Shown here piece after piece: positions 1-10,165 of a stretch of 64,000 nt of DNA. The notes below the pieces were generated by a model. It was given only the letters and a program-made list of their open reading frames with translations. It was not told the DNA's origin and did no database searches. Numbering within the stretch: position 1 is the first letter of the stretch; every line of letters starts with the position of its first letter. Source of the DNA: Carex sylvatica (taxonomy: Eukaryota > Streptophyta > Magnoliopsida > Poales > Cyperaceae); the NCBI GenBank assembly GCA_964058845.1, contig CAXKVR010000067.1:25331-89330 (forward strand), written 5' to 3'. The position numbers and the translations under genes were made by a program.

Positions 1-101
1 TCTCCTCTTGTTTTTTAGTTCGGACAACATGCAATTAGTAGAGATTAGAGAAGTCATCTAAATGATTCCACTTAGATCTATAAAAGTTTTATTTAATATA
101 A

Positions 102-512
102 GAGGAGGGTTCAAATACTTCTATTTTTTGTATCTTTATTATGTCTTTATTTTTAAAAACGTTAATAAAATAAATTTAAATGATAAACGTCAAAATAAAA
201 CTGTTAGATGTGATCTATGTTATTTTCTCTATGTGCTTATAAGAAAAAATATTACATTTCAATTTTATTTTCATGTGAATCAATCATTTGAAAAATCAAC
301 GTTTTTAAAATAAGTATGTTTTTACAAGCTCTTGATAACAAATAAAATAAAGTTGACATATCACAATTTTTTACACGGGCATAGATAAAATAATATAGAT
401 CACATCTAATGATTTTATTTTGACGTTTATGATTTAAATTTTGATTTATTAACGTTTTTAAAAATAGAGGCATGATGGAGGCACAAAAAATAGAGGCATT
501 TGAACCCTCCTC
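102..512. mobile_element. Mutator-like foldback MITE, GAGGAGGGTTC type
   Basis: A 411-bp inverted-repeat element. It starts GAGGAGGGTTCAAAT and ends with the reverse complement of that sequence. It is flanked by identical 9-bp direct repeats, ttaatataa, at 93-101 and 513-521. The arms also pair further in (ACGTTAATAAA near 160 with its complement near 450). The 9-bp target duplication and the GAG/CTC ends are typical of Mutator-like elements. It has no coding capacity. A sister copy lies at 54673-55050, and a fragment follows directly at about 522-590. Confidence 0.85.
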
Positions 513-521
513 TTAATATAA

Positions 522-945
522 TGTGAGGAGGATTTATTTATTTTTTATATTTTATTATGTCTCTATTTTTAAAATTTTACTTAACTCAAATTTAAAATTC
601 AAATATCTAAACAAACTGCCAATCCCCAATTAGTTTTGAAATTATCAACTTCATCAAGGTATACATATAAGCAAAGGTTTAAATAGTGTTTATTGTGTCA
701 TAGCGGACTGGTTAAAAAAACAGCATTATGTTTAAATAACACCGCTATAGCGCACTATAACTTTTATGATCTGAAAATGCTATAGTAGTGCTATAGAAAA
801 GCATGTAATAATTATCATGGTGTAAAACAGGCGTGTCAAAGAAGCTAATAATTGGTACCTGTACAAAATAAGCATTTGCATCACAATTTCAAAATTCTAA
901 TCATGGATTCATGGTGCGCCTAATAAAAACAGCGTGTAGTTAATA
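522..945. other. Intergenic, repeat remnants
   Basis: No gene seen. It opens with a fragment of the preceding MITE family (about 522-590). At about 665-800 there is a diverged repeat containing the palindromic CGCTATAGCG motif, also present at about 10900-10980. Confidence 0.5.
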
Positions 946-953
946 CTTAGGCA

Positions 954-1119
954 TGCATGGTTGGAAATAACGGTATGCATTTGTCAGATGGATATAGTAT
1001 TATTAAGTGATTAATTGAAAATAATCAATTAATTAGTCAAAAAATCTATAACAATTTGATCACTGCTAATTATTAATCAGCTGATTAAACAGCTTAAATG
1101 GTCGTTTTTCACAATACTG
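954..1119. mobile_element. Short hAT-like MITE (diverged)
   Basis: About 166 bp between direct repeats cttaggcatgca (946-957 and 1120-1131). The ends resemble the CAGTGTTGTAAA inverted repeat of the element at 13912-14039, and both interiors hold ATTAATC(A/G)GC-type palindromes. The exact left end is uncertain because the direct repeat is longer than the 8 bp expected for hAT elements. Confidence 0.55.
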
Positions 1120-1127
1120 CTTAGGCA

Positions 1128-1616
1128 TGCAACATATTTATGTACTGTTAGCAAAAATTGATAAGTTAATTTTTTTATTTTTTTTATTTTGAGATAGAAA
1201 GATAAAGATTAACCTATTAATTTTTATTTAATTGTTCATAAAAATCTCTCATCTAAATTTTGAACTAATTCGTAGGTCATTTGTCACTAGACTAAAAATT
1301 AATTTATAATTGCTACTTAAATTAGAAAGATTAAGTTGCTTATTATATTTCATTTTCTTTGAATTTACATTTATTTATTTTTAATTTACATATCAAACTA
1401 ATAGTGTAAGTCATGACTTAAATGTATCCATCTACATAAGAGAAATTAGCAATATTTTTAACAGTGTCTTGTAGACGAAATAAGAATGAAACAAATTCAT
1501 CCATCTAAATAGGTAATTTAACTTATATTTTGTAACTTTATTGTAATTTTTTATTTTATATTAAATCGAATTGTCTTTCGGAAAAAGAAAAAAATTGGAA
1601 CCGAATTAAAGCCAAG
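1128..1616. other. Intergenic, old repeat
   Basis: No gene seen. About 1160-1300 shares a diverged sequence (GAGATAGAAAG, ATCATTTGTCAC-like segments) with 12621-12790, so it is probably an old dispersed element. A T-run on the minus strand (plus 1588-1594) follows the tRNA gene and could serve as its Pol III terminator. Confidence 0.45.
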
Positions 1617-1689
1617 CGACTCCGCTGGGGATCGAACCCAGAATCTCTGGTTCCGTAGACCAGCGCCTTATCCATTGGGCCACGGAGTC
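1617..1689 (-). tRNA. tRNA-Arg (anticodon ACG)
   Basis: Read on the minus strand this is a complete 73-nt cloverleaf. The 7-bp acceptor stem is GACTCCG/CGGAGTC with discriminator G. The D-arm includes GGCCCAATGGATAAGG. The anticodon stem CTGGT/ACCAG encloses loop CTACGGA, giving anticodon ACG. The T-arm contains GGTTCGATCC, which is also the internal B box, while TGGCCCAATGG serves as the A box. There is no intron, and CCA is not encoded, as expected for a nuclear eukaryotic tRNA. A T-run lies about 22 bases downstream and an AT-rich TATA-like stretch just upstream. ACG becomes ICG after deamination and reads CGU/CGC/CGA codons. Confidence 0.97.
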
Positions 1690-2018
1690 TTTTCTGATAT
1701 ATCTTTCTTCTTTTATTCTTTATTTGATATTTAGTTCCGACTTGCTATCCCCAATTATAGAGTCCGCATTCTCGGGCATTAACTCAAAAGAGCATATTTT
1801 AAGTTAATAGATATCGACCGTCCGATTGTAAACAGAGTCTATTCAGTTTTCGTCTAAAATATAGAAGTTTTTAATATTAGTGCAGATTTAATTCATACGA
1901 ATTTTAAAACTGATCAAACGGTACATATATATTAACTCAAAAGATTTCTTTTTGAGTTAATGCAGATGATACGAATTATACTTGTTAGTTGTCAAAGATA
2001 CAATTATTAGGTCATATT
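1690..2018. other. Intergenic, nothing recognised
   Basis: AT-rich upstream flank of the tRNA gene. No coding or repeat structure was recognised. Confidence 0.4.
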
Positions 2019-2320
2019 TAGAGTCGCAAACGAATCGAACCAAGTTGAGAACTGAATCGAATTAAACTCAATTCGAGCTTGATTCGGTGCAATTCGAACT
2101 AGTTTCGAATCGAACTGGTTCAAAATTGAAGCATAGTTTAGAACTAAAAAGAAGAGTTTCGAATCGAGACAGACTCTGTTCGAGTTCGATTCAAACCAAT
2201 TTTGAACCGAACTGTATTTAATTCATTTCAAAACCGAGTTGATTTGATTCGTTTCGAATCGAATTTTTTTCGAAACAAACTCAATCAAATCACGAGCTAC
2301 GAGCTTTTTTTACACCCCTG
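2019..2320. mobile_element. hAT-type MITE, TAGRGTYGC family
   Basis: About 302 bp starting TAGAGTCGCAAACGAATC and ending CACCCCTG, filled with repeats of GAATCGAA/TTCGATTC and ending in the ATCACGAGCTACGAGC block shared with the elements at 22787-23163 and 36988-37168. The flanking gtcatatt (2011-2018) and gatcatat (2321-2328) look like an eroded 8-bp target duplication. Non-coding. Confidence 0.65.
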
Positions 2321-2328
2321 GATCATAT

Positions 2329-3703
2329 AGTGCGGATTTTATGGATTTATGGTTTCTTATATCTTGCAATTTAGTTTTATTTTAGAAGTTTATTTTACAA
2401 AGCTTGACTAATATGATTACCTATAGCATATAGTTATTATGATATTTTACAAATAGTTACATTACATAAATTTAAAATAATAGGGTTCTGTTCTCCTTAA
2501 ACTATACACTGCATAAATTTTAGTATGATTTTTCACAAAATATAAAAACACAAATTAAAGTCTTGACTATAAACAAACAAAATGTGTCATATGCTTTGGA
2601 AAAACAAGGGATTTAAGAAGAATTATTTTCGAAATAAAATTAAAATAAAGTAAAGTTGCCATTGGGTAAGACAACATCATGATCATGATAACTTAACATT
2701 TTTTTATGAATTCTTAACAGAAAATAGATTTATTTTTACTTGTATTTGTTTTCAAAAACTGTCCAAATATGATCTAATACTAATAGGTGAAATTATTGAT
2801 GCTAATTCCAAAATGATACATGAATGAAACAAAAATTGGTGAAATTAATTTATAACATGTTGTATACATTTTTTTTATGTTTTCAATTGATTTATGCATC
2901 ATATCTCAACCTCTACATGTGACAAAATATCCACCTAATAATGCATAATAAAAGTAATAAGAAACTTTATTTGTGCGAAAAAACACGGTGTTGGAAAGCA
3001 TTTCCGACTTTGTTTAAAAATGGAGCAAGACTTTCAAATTATAAAAGTCAAATAAAAATGGAAGTTAATCATACAACAAGTTTCATGTTGCGAATGGAGA
3101 TCAATATTACACTATTCATATTATTTTACTAAAAATTATATATAAAATGAGACAGAAGTACAAAAATATTTAAAAATAAATGAAGATCAATTGACTCCAT
3201 TTCTTAAGAGTGTGCTCTATAAATAACTTCATTTCTTAAGAGTGTACTCTATAAACAAGTTATGTAATAAAAAAAGAAAGGAAGGAAAGAAAACGGTTCA
3301 ACTCTTCTATTATGTGATTTGGGAGTAAACAAATTAGTCACTTTCTCTACAAGTGGTTCACTCTTCCTCCCTTCTCCGTTATTTTTATTTATATCCAATA
3401 TTTTATATATTTTATCAGAAATAATTAACTTTTTGAACTTTTTCAAAACTACCCAAACCGCAGAAAATTCCTGTGGTTTGGAATATATATATATATATAT
3501 ATATATTGCCCTATAAAAACTCCGTTGCACTATATCTCTTTGAATTTTGAAAAAAAAATTATCGTATAAATGACATATATTGAACAATCATAGATAATTT
3601 TAATGATCTTTGAATAATAAATTAAACCGTAATCCATTAAAAAAATTAAGTAAATACACAATAAATAGTAAATGTATTTTAAAATAATTATATGGATAAA
3701 TCA
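2329..3703. other. Intergenic, nothing gene-like
   Basis: AT-rich. Only short random reading frames were seen. It includes a direct repeat of TCATTTCTTAAGAGTGT near 3200 and 3230 and an (AT)n microsatellite at about 3483-3508. Confidence 0.45.
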
Positions 3704-4662
3704 TGAATAATTTCTTAGGCTTTTGAAAAACACTAAACTTGGTATATATATATAGCATTGTTTGTACACGGTGTGACCATTCATGTTTGGACATGTAGAT
3801 CACAACACGTGAATGATCATGCCACATGAATCACGCCGTTGTTTGTACTCGGTCAAGTTTTTTTTCTTTCTTGAATACGTATTTGTTTTCATATCCAAAA
3901 CGTCTCTTGGATCATAACCCATAAATTATTGCTTCTCACTGCTCGGTCCAACGCATTTATTGCCGAAATTTTTAAAAATACCATATTATCAAAAATGATA
4001 AACCAAAAGACCACGATTTTATAAAATTTTAAAAAATAGCATGGCCGCATCTAGAAAATACGGCCACTTTTATGGTGGCCGCATCTAGGGGATGTGGCAA
4101 CCTCTCTTTTTTTTTTCTTTTTTTTGCCTTCTCGTGCGGCAGTTCAACCTGAAAAAAAAATGGGTGGCCGCTTCTAGCGAATGCGGCCATGCTACTTTTT
4201 AAAATTTCACAGAATCGTGATCTTTTGGTTTATTATTTAAAAAAAAATGATATATTTAAATTTTTTGGCATTTATTGTGCATCACGCGTAATATAGTCTC
4301 GTGCAAAACTGCAAATGCAATGCGAATCAAAAGAAGTTTTAAGTACAACTAATGAAATTGTCTCAGGTCTAACATTAAATTTCAAAAGAGATTTGCTAAT
4401 TTTGGTCTGTGGTTCCCCTTGCTCATATTACTCAAAACCAACCAACAGCTTACCCTCATATAGCCACGTTTCATATTAGATTGTTAAGACAGCATTTTAG
4501 GTCAGGTGGTTTTGTAATTCAGGTATTGGTTATGCATTATGGCACCTCTTCTAAATTCTACTCAGTAGGTCACTGTTTTTAAGCAAGTTTCGTTGTTTGG
4601 TTTTCAAATGATTTGTTTAAATAGCTCTAAGAGAGATACTGATAGTATTACAAATAAATAAA
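3704..4662. repeat. Tandem duplication, unit 1 flank (copy A)
   Basis: This block (without the 306-bp insert at 3963-4268) matches 5548-6162 with few differences. Both begin TGAATAATYTCTTAGGC and contain GCAAATGCAATGCGAATC. Copy A also carries about 26 bp (CACCTCTTCTAAATTC...) that copy B lacks near 4540. With the exon blocks at 5118-5550 and 7120-7563 it defines a tandem duplication with a repeat distance of about 1.84 kb. Confidence 0.85.
3963..4268. mobile_element. Mutator-type MITE, 306 bp, with 9-bp TSD
   Basis: The element starts CCGAAATTTTTAAAAATA and ends TTTAAATTTTTTGG. Terminal inverted repeats of about 90 bp contain AATAAACCAAAAGA and TAGCATGGCCGCAT. It is flanked by identical 9-bp repeats, catttattg (3954-3962 and 4269-4277). 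The sister block has a single catttattg (5796-5804) and no insert, which is a natural empty site. The interior has pyrimidine runs and no ORF. Confidence 0.92.
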
Positions 4663-5117
4663 CATGTCAGAACCAGATCAAAGAGGATTAATTAAGTTAT
4701 ATATACCTTAAATTGGATTAAACATAATTTGGTATTGAAATCTTAGAAGGAGAAGGGAGGAGAAAGTAGCCACGGAGGGAGGAGAAAGAGAGGTGCTCAG
4801 ATCCTTTACGGCCCCCAAGAGGAGTACGCGTAATTGATGGCTTTAGCAGCGGTGTCATCAGTCGCTTCGAAGATCCTTCTTTGAAAGGAGAGAGAGAGAG
4901 AGAGGTGATCGATATTGCAAGAAATATCGAATAAACTATCTTTCCCCAAAATTTTATTTTTAGAAAAGTAATAGATTTTTTTATGAACTAGAAAGATGAA
5001 TTTTTTTTTTAATTCCATAGAAGGGAGTTATTCCAGTCCATTTCAGCACCTTTATAATTTCTCAGAATTGTATGATTAAACATCATGTCTAAATAATTGT
5101 TGTCTTTTGAATTTCAG
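4663..5117. other. Purine-rich spacer upstream of unknown exons
   Basis: GA-rich DNA ((GA)n near 4889-4903). A tiny frame starts at ATG 4837 (MALAAVSS...) and stops after 15 codons at about 4884; it could be a relict first exon of the gene in 5118-5550, but no splice link can be shown. Unit 2 has different DNA here. Confidence 0.3.
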
Positions 5118-5550
5118 GCTTTAGTTCATCCAATTGCAAGGAACATGCCTCTTTCTACAGAGCCAAATCCTCCTGAGAACGATATAATTGAAGGTGTTGT
5201 ATGTTATTCTATTTAATTTTGTTGAACCCTTTTATATGTTGTCTGATTGAGCTAAGTTTATTTTGTTATTATTAATTATAGGTCAGAGTTTTTCAATTGT
5301 GGATGATTTTTCTTCAGTTTTAAATGAGAATGGAGACTCCAAGCAACCTATTAATGGTGATGGTAAGTACTTGACTTTCATCCCTTCATCTAAAATTAAT
5401 TATATAAACTGATTATTCTACATGATTATCTCAAATTTCTAATATGCTGATTGCCCATATATACGCCTAATAGTAAATAATTTTTTCTGAATGTCTTTTG
5501 CAGAATTACCTCAATATGACAGTGACAACAATGGTGGTGGTGCCACGTGA
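5118..5550 (+). pseudogene. Three exons of an unknown gene, truncated copy
   Basis: Three short phase-compatible exons with GT/AG borders: 5118-5193, 5282-5362 and 5504-5550. They encode a hydrophilic Asn/Asp/Ser-rich peptide with MPLSTEPNPPENDIIEG, then FSIVDDFSSVLNENGD, then LPQYDSDNNGGGAT and a stop. The family is not recognised. The final TGA (5548-5550) lies exactly where the duplicated block B begins, so the tandem duplication appears to have cut off the true last exon, which survives at 7505-7563. No convincing upstream exons or start were found. It is either a pseudogene copy or the 3' part of a gene with unseen upstream exons. Confidence 0.5.
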
Positions 5551-6162
5551 ATAATCTCTTAGGCTTTTGAAAAACACTAAACTCGGTGTGTATATATATA
5601 TCATTGTTTGTAACATGACCATTCACGTTTGGACATGTAGGTCACAACACGCAAATGATCATGCCACATGAGTCACACCGTTGTTTATGCTTAGTCAAGT
5701 TTTTTTTTTTTCTTGAATACGTATTTGTTTTCATGTCCAAAACCTCTCATGGATCATAACCCATAAATTCTTGCTTCTCACTGCTAGGTCCAACACATTT
5801 ATTGTGCATCAGGCGTAATATAGTCTCGTGCAAAAATGCAAATGCAATGCGAATCAAAAGAAGTTTTAAGTACAACTAATGAAATTGTCTCAGGTCTAAC
5901 ATTAAATTTCAAAAGAGATTTGCTAATTTTGGTCTATGGTTCCCCTTGCTCATATTACTCAAAACCAACCAACAGCTTACCCCTATATAGCCACGTATCA
6001 TATTAGACTGTTAAGACAACATTTTGGGACAGGTGTTTTTGTAATTTAGGTATTGGTTATGCATTATGGTCACTGTTTTTAAGCAAGTTTCATTGTTTAG
6101 TCTTCAAATAATTTGTTTAAATAGCTCTAAGAGAGATACTGATAGTATTGCAAATAAATAAT
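5548..6162. repeat. Tandem duplication, unit 2 flank (copy B)
   Basis: Homologue of 3704-4662 without the MITE. It contains the single target sequence catttattg at 5796-5804 (empty site). It starts within the stop codon of the truncated exon at 5504-5550, marking the duplication junction. Confidence 0.85.
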
Positions 6163-7119
6163 TGAATATAAATAAATAATTGGAGTCACGAGCTACGAAC
6201 TTTTTTGCCACCTCTAAATTGTTGTTTTAGAATAGTTAGAAAACGAAATTAAATTTTTTTTTGTCTTATTAGATTAGATTATTTTTAAGAATTTTGAAAT
6301 TTGACTATTATAATAAGACAAAGAATAGCTATTTTAGCTATTCTTATTTTTCAACCAAACATATCCTATTAGAATAAGTTATTCCTAAGAGTTTTAAAAT
6401 TTAACTATTTTAATAAGACAAATAATAACTATTCTTAATTTAACCATTCTAACTATTTTTATTTTACAATCAAACATACTCTAAGACTGTATTTTTTATT
6501 TAGTTGTTATGGTGCAGCATAACAGTGAGCATGCAATGCATAAATGCACATCAAATAAAGTTACACACCGAGAGAGAGATGTTTTACATGATCCATCATG
6601 TATATGTTATTTCATTATGGATTTAAATATCTTGTGAATCATGTGAATTAAAATTGCTATGGAATTCTTCCATTAAAAAAAATAGTCCAAACAATTATTG
6701 GAGTGACAACGTACTCCCATTAATGATACTTGATATTTTATATATTATTTATAATTTCATAATGAGAAATCAGAGATAATCAAATATTAAGTTATTAAAT
6801 TTTATTGTTTATAAATATTTAAGGGAATTTCATCTGTACTCCTCAAAAATCTTGAAATTACATATTTTCCCCTCTAAATTTCATAATATCAAATTTACAC
6901 TTCTAAACTTCAAAAACTCACAAAATTACCCATCTTGTTGACTTTTTTATTAAAACTCACTTCAAATTTACAAATTACCCATTTTATCCTCTATTAAAAT
7001 TTGAAAACCCAACCCTCTCCTCCGTCCTCCCTATTCTCTCTTTAGATCACAATCGAGTTTTAATAAATCCATAATGAAATTTTGTGGAGCTAAGTTTCTT
7101 TTGTTATTATTAATTATAG
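6163..7119. other. Intergenic between duplicated exon sets
   Basis: No gene seen. About 6185-6210 carries a hAT-MITE scrap (CACGAGCTACGAAC). About 6829-6990 is a dispersed repeat beginning GGGAATTTCAT, with relatives at 10470-10625 and 26060-26130. Confidence 0.45.
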
Positions 7120-7563
7120 GTCAGAGTTTTCCAATGACAATGAATATGCCTCTTTCTACAGAGCCAAACACTCATGAGAACGATATAATTGAAGGTGTTG
7201 TATGTTATTCTATTTAATTTTGCTGAACCCTTTTATATGTTGGCTGATTGAGCTAAGTTTTTTTTGTTATTATTAATTATAGGTCAGAGTTTACTAATTG
7301 TGGATGATTTTTATTTAATTTTAAATGAGAATGGAAACTCCATACAACCTACTAATGGTGATGGTAAGTACTTGACTTTCATCCCTTCATCTAAAATTAA
7401 TTATATAAACTGATTATTCTACATGATTGTCTCAAATTTCTAATATGCTGATTGCTCATATATACGTCTAATAGTAAATAAATTTTTCTGAATGTCTTTT
7501 GCAGGATTACCTCAATATGACAGTGACAACAATGGTAATGGTGCCGGTGCCTGGTGGCAGTAG
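7120..7563 (+). pseudogene. Three exons of an unknown gene, second copy with intact 3' end
   Basis: The exons are 7120-7194, 7283-7363 and 7505-7563, with phases compatible with each other and with the copy at 5118-5550. The peptides contain MPLSTEPNTHENDIIEG, LLIVDDFYLILNENGN and LPQYDSDNNGNGAGAWWQ before a TAG stop. The first exon is a hybrid: its acceptor and first codons (GQSF) match the start of exon 2 of the other copy, while the rest matches exon 1. DNA after the stop looks like an ordinary plant 3' UTR. No upstream exons or start codon were seen. This may be the terminal part of a gene or a relic. Confidence 0.5.
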
Positions 7564-8640
7564 CTAGGGGTTAATTAGTTATGATGATAATAATGGTTTG
7601 AAAGATCTGTCAATCTTTGTAATTGGATGACTTTCAAGCTTGTAAGCATAAGTGCCTGAGAAATATTGACATTTTTTGTTAACGACTAGTTTTTTTCTTT
7701 TCTTTTGGAGACAATGCATTTTGTTTGTACTTGATCCAATTGAGCTTCTAAGCAAACTCTTGTTTTTTGACCTAGAAGATGCAGTTTTGACCTATTGTTT
7801 GATTTTTGTTTTTGTTAAAATGGAAGATCTTGCTACAGTTAAAAATTGTATGAAACAGGGACCAATTTGTTTTGACCTAGAATTAGATCCAGCCTTTTTT
7901 ATCACAATCCAAATCTATAAAATTTTGGACGACTCTCAAAGTAAAATAGAAAATAGGAAGAAAACATATAAATAGAAAAATAAACGAAAAATTATGAAAA
8001 TTGGTGTTATCTGTAAGTGCCGAGACAGGATCCTGGACTCGTAAATCATATTAGTACAAAATATTTATGAAAATCTTTCTTATTAGTTATTATTATTGTT
8101 ATAACCTATAATTTTAAAATGGATTAATTAGTGATAAATAATAATTAATTAGAAATAGAGAAGTGATCGGAACCTCAAATCCATCTTTTGATTAATGCAT
8201 TTGGGTTATTTGATTTTAAAAGGAGTCAATCCAACTTTAATTTATAAAGTAAACGATCCTTCAATATTAATACAGATCTAGTCTGCACGAATCTTAAAAT
8301 GAATCGAACAGATCTATTAACTTAAAAAATTCTTTTGAGTTAATGCAGAGGATACGAATTCCATGTATCGCAATGCATTTGAATTCGTCGGGAATTGGCT
8401 TTCTGCCTTTCTGAATTGAGATAGGAGTAGGTTCGATGGGCATGTACACGTAAATTGATACAGACACGCACGGACTTTAATATAAGGGACACCAATCTTG
8501 ATGCAATCGTATGGTCAATCAATCCATTGAAGAAAGTAGGTCGGATGGGCATCGGACCTACTCTGAACGATTCTAGAATCTAGATTCGTCCCCAACAGAA
8601 AAACCAAAAAAGAATTGAAGAAAGTTGGTGATTGTTGGAG
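7564..8640. other. 3' flank of unknown exons and HMGB promoter region
   Basis: About 7564-7680 is a plausible 3' UTR. The rest is AT-rich and includes an open frame at 7676-7975 with no recognisable domain, which I do not call a gene. About 8380-8640 is upstream and 5' UTR of the HMG-box gene; no clear TATA box could be picked. Confidence 0.4.
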
Positions 8641-8785
8641 ATGAAAACGCGGTCGAAAGAGAAAGACAAAAAGAAAACCATCGCCACAGCCACCGCCACC
8701 GCCACCTCTCTCAAGGCGAAGAAGTTGTCTCTGAAGGATGATCCCCGTAAACCTAAGAAGCCTCCCACCGCTTTCTTCTTCTATC

Positions 8786-8820
<35 letters not shown>

Positions 8821-10165
8821 CATTCAGTATTTCTTTACAACTGCAACTAATCCTTTTTTCTTTTCTTTTTTACTTTCTGGTAAAGGGAAGATTTTCGGAA
8901 GACATTTCAGCAACAAAACCCCAATGTCAAATCTATGAGACAAGTATCAATCAATTTTCCTCTTTTCACATTCAACCCTCAATGCTTCACGGCCAAAATT
9001 CAATCAATTTTTCTCTTTTCTCTTGTAGATTGGGAAGGCATGCGGAGATAAATGGAGAACACTATCCTTTGAGGTCTGTGATATATTATCTTTTTTATGT
9101 TTTCCCTTATATATACTGGTAGAGCATCAGCTGAGGAGACATCACATAGATCAATTGAACACTGAACTAACACGCTAAGAGGGGTGGGGATAAAAATGTT
9201 TAAGACTGAGATTGTACCAGATTCTGAATTTTATCGATCTGATAAGTGTGATTGCCCTGCACTACAGTTTACTGGCATAGTAATAGAAACCATTATTGAA
9301 ATCTTCATCTTTCATCAATGTCTCACTAGAAATGCATAGTCAGTGGTGTCATATCATGTTCGTACAAGTCTCATTTAAAAAAAAAGGAAGATTATATTCT
9401 TATAAAGATGAATTTCCAGGGCTGATGATTGTAATCTCAGATTTTTGTTTGGTTACATTTAAGTAGGATTTAGAGTCCAAACCCAAACCCTAGCCCTAAT
9501 TTCACATAGAGTGCATCAACTACTGCCATGTCAACTCTAGTGAATTTGAAAGAATGCTCCATGCTTAATGCAAATTTTACAAATCCTTTTTCATTATTTG
9601 CGTAACAGCATCTATTTGGAATCCAGAGTTTTATTTGAAAGTACATCTTTGCAAGAGCTTAATTGGATAATCTAGTAAAATGAGCCTGATACCAACTGAT
9701 GATTAAACTAATATTGATTTCATTTTTTACCATAATCCCGTCATTACTAAATTTTCAAATTGGGAAGGCTTTTTTAAAGTATCTTAAAATATAAGGGCTT
9801 TCTTGTAAATAAACTTCTTTTATCAATACCATAAAACAAAAAAAATATATATATATATATAAGGACTTTGTTTCATATTTTATTAGATAAGTGTGACATG
9901 AAGGCTCTGATTTATATTTTGTTGAATATGTGATTGTAGGAGAAGGTTGCATACTATGACATTGCCACAGAAAAACGAGCCGAGTTTGAGAGAACCATGT
10001 CAGAGTATATCAAGAGAAAGGTATGCTAATGCTGGTCTCATTTCCTTTTACTGTTTATTAACACCAATCTAAGCTTTGCCTGAATTATGCCATCTTTTTT
10101 TCTATGAAATCATTCATTTTTAGGAAAATGGTGAGCTTTCTGACGAATCAGAAGACGAGTTGTGA
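8641..10165 (+). CDS. HMGB14: HMG-box protein, HMGB14-like
   Basis: Chromatin architectural protein that bends DNA through one HMG box in the nucleus. Five exons join in frame: 8641-8786, 8886-8943, 9029-9073, 9940-10020 and 10124-10165, giving 123 residues. The N-terminus is Lys-rich with an Ala-Thr repeat (residues 14-22). The HMG box spans about residues 37-107 and shows the family landmarks RKPKKPPTAFFFYLEDFR, NPNVKSM, IGKACGDKW and EEKVAYYDIATEKR. The tail is short and acidic (ELSDESEDEL). The PPTAFFF(Y/F)LDDFRK-type start and small size resemble Arabidopsis HMGB14 as I recall it; the ordinary HMGB1-5 tail is longer. The start is the first ATG in frame. Intron 1 opens with GTA and then a (CT)n microsatellite directly after the donor. 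Intron 3 is long (866 bp). Confidence 0.9.
8791..8818. repeat. (CT)n microsatellite beside a splice donor
   Basis: About 14 CT units begin four bases after the intron-1 donor of the HMG-box gene (GT at 8787-8788). Confidence 0.9.
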
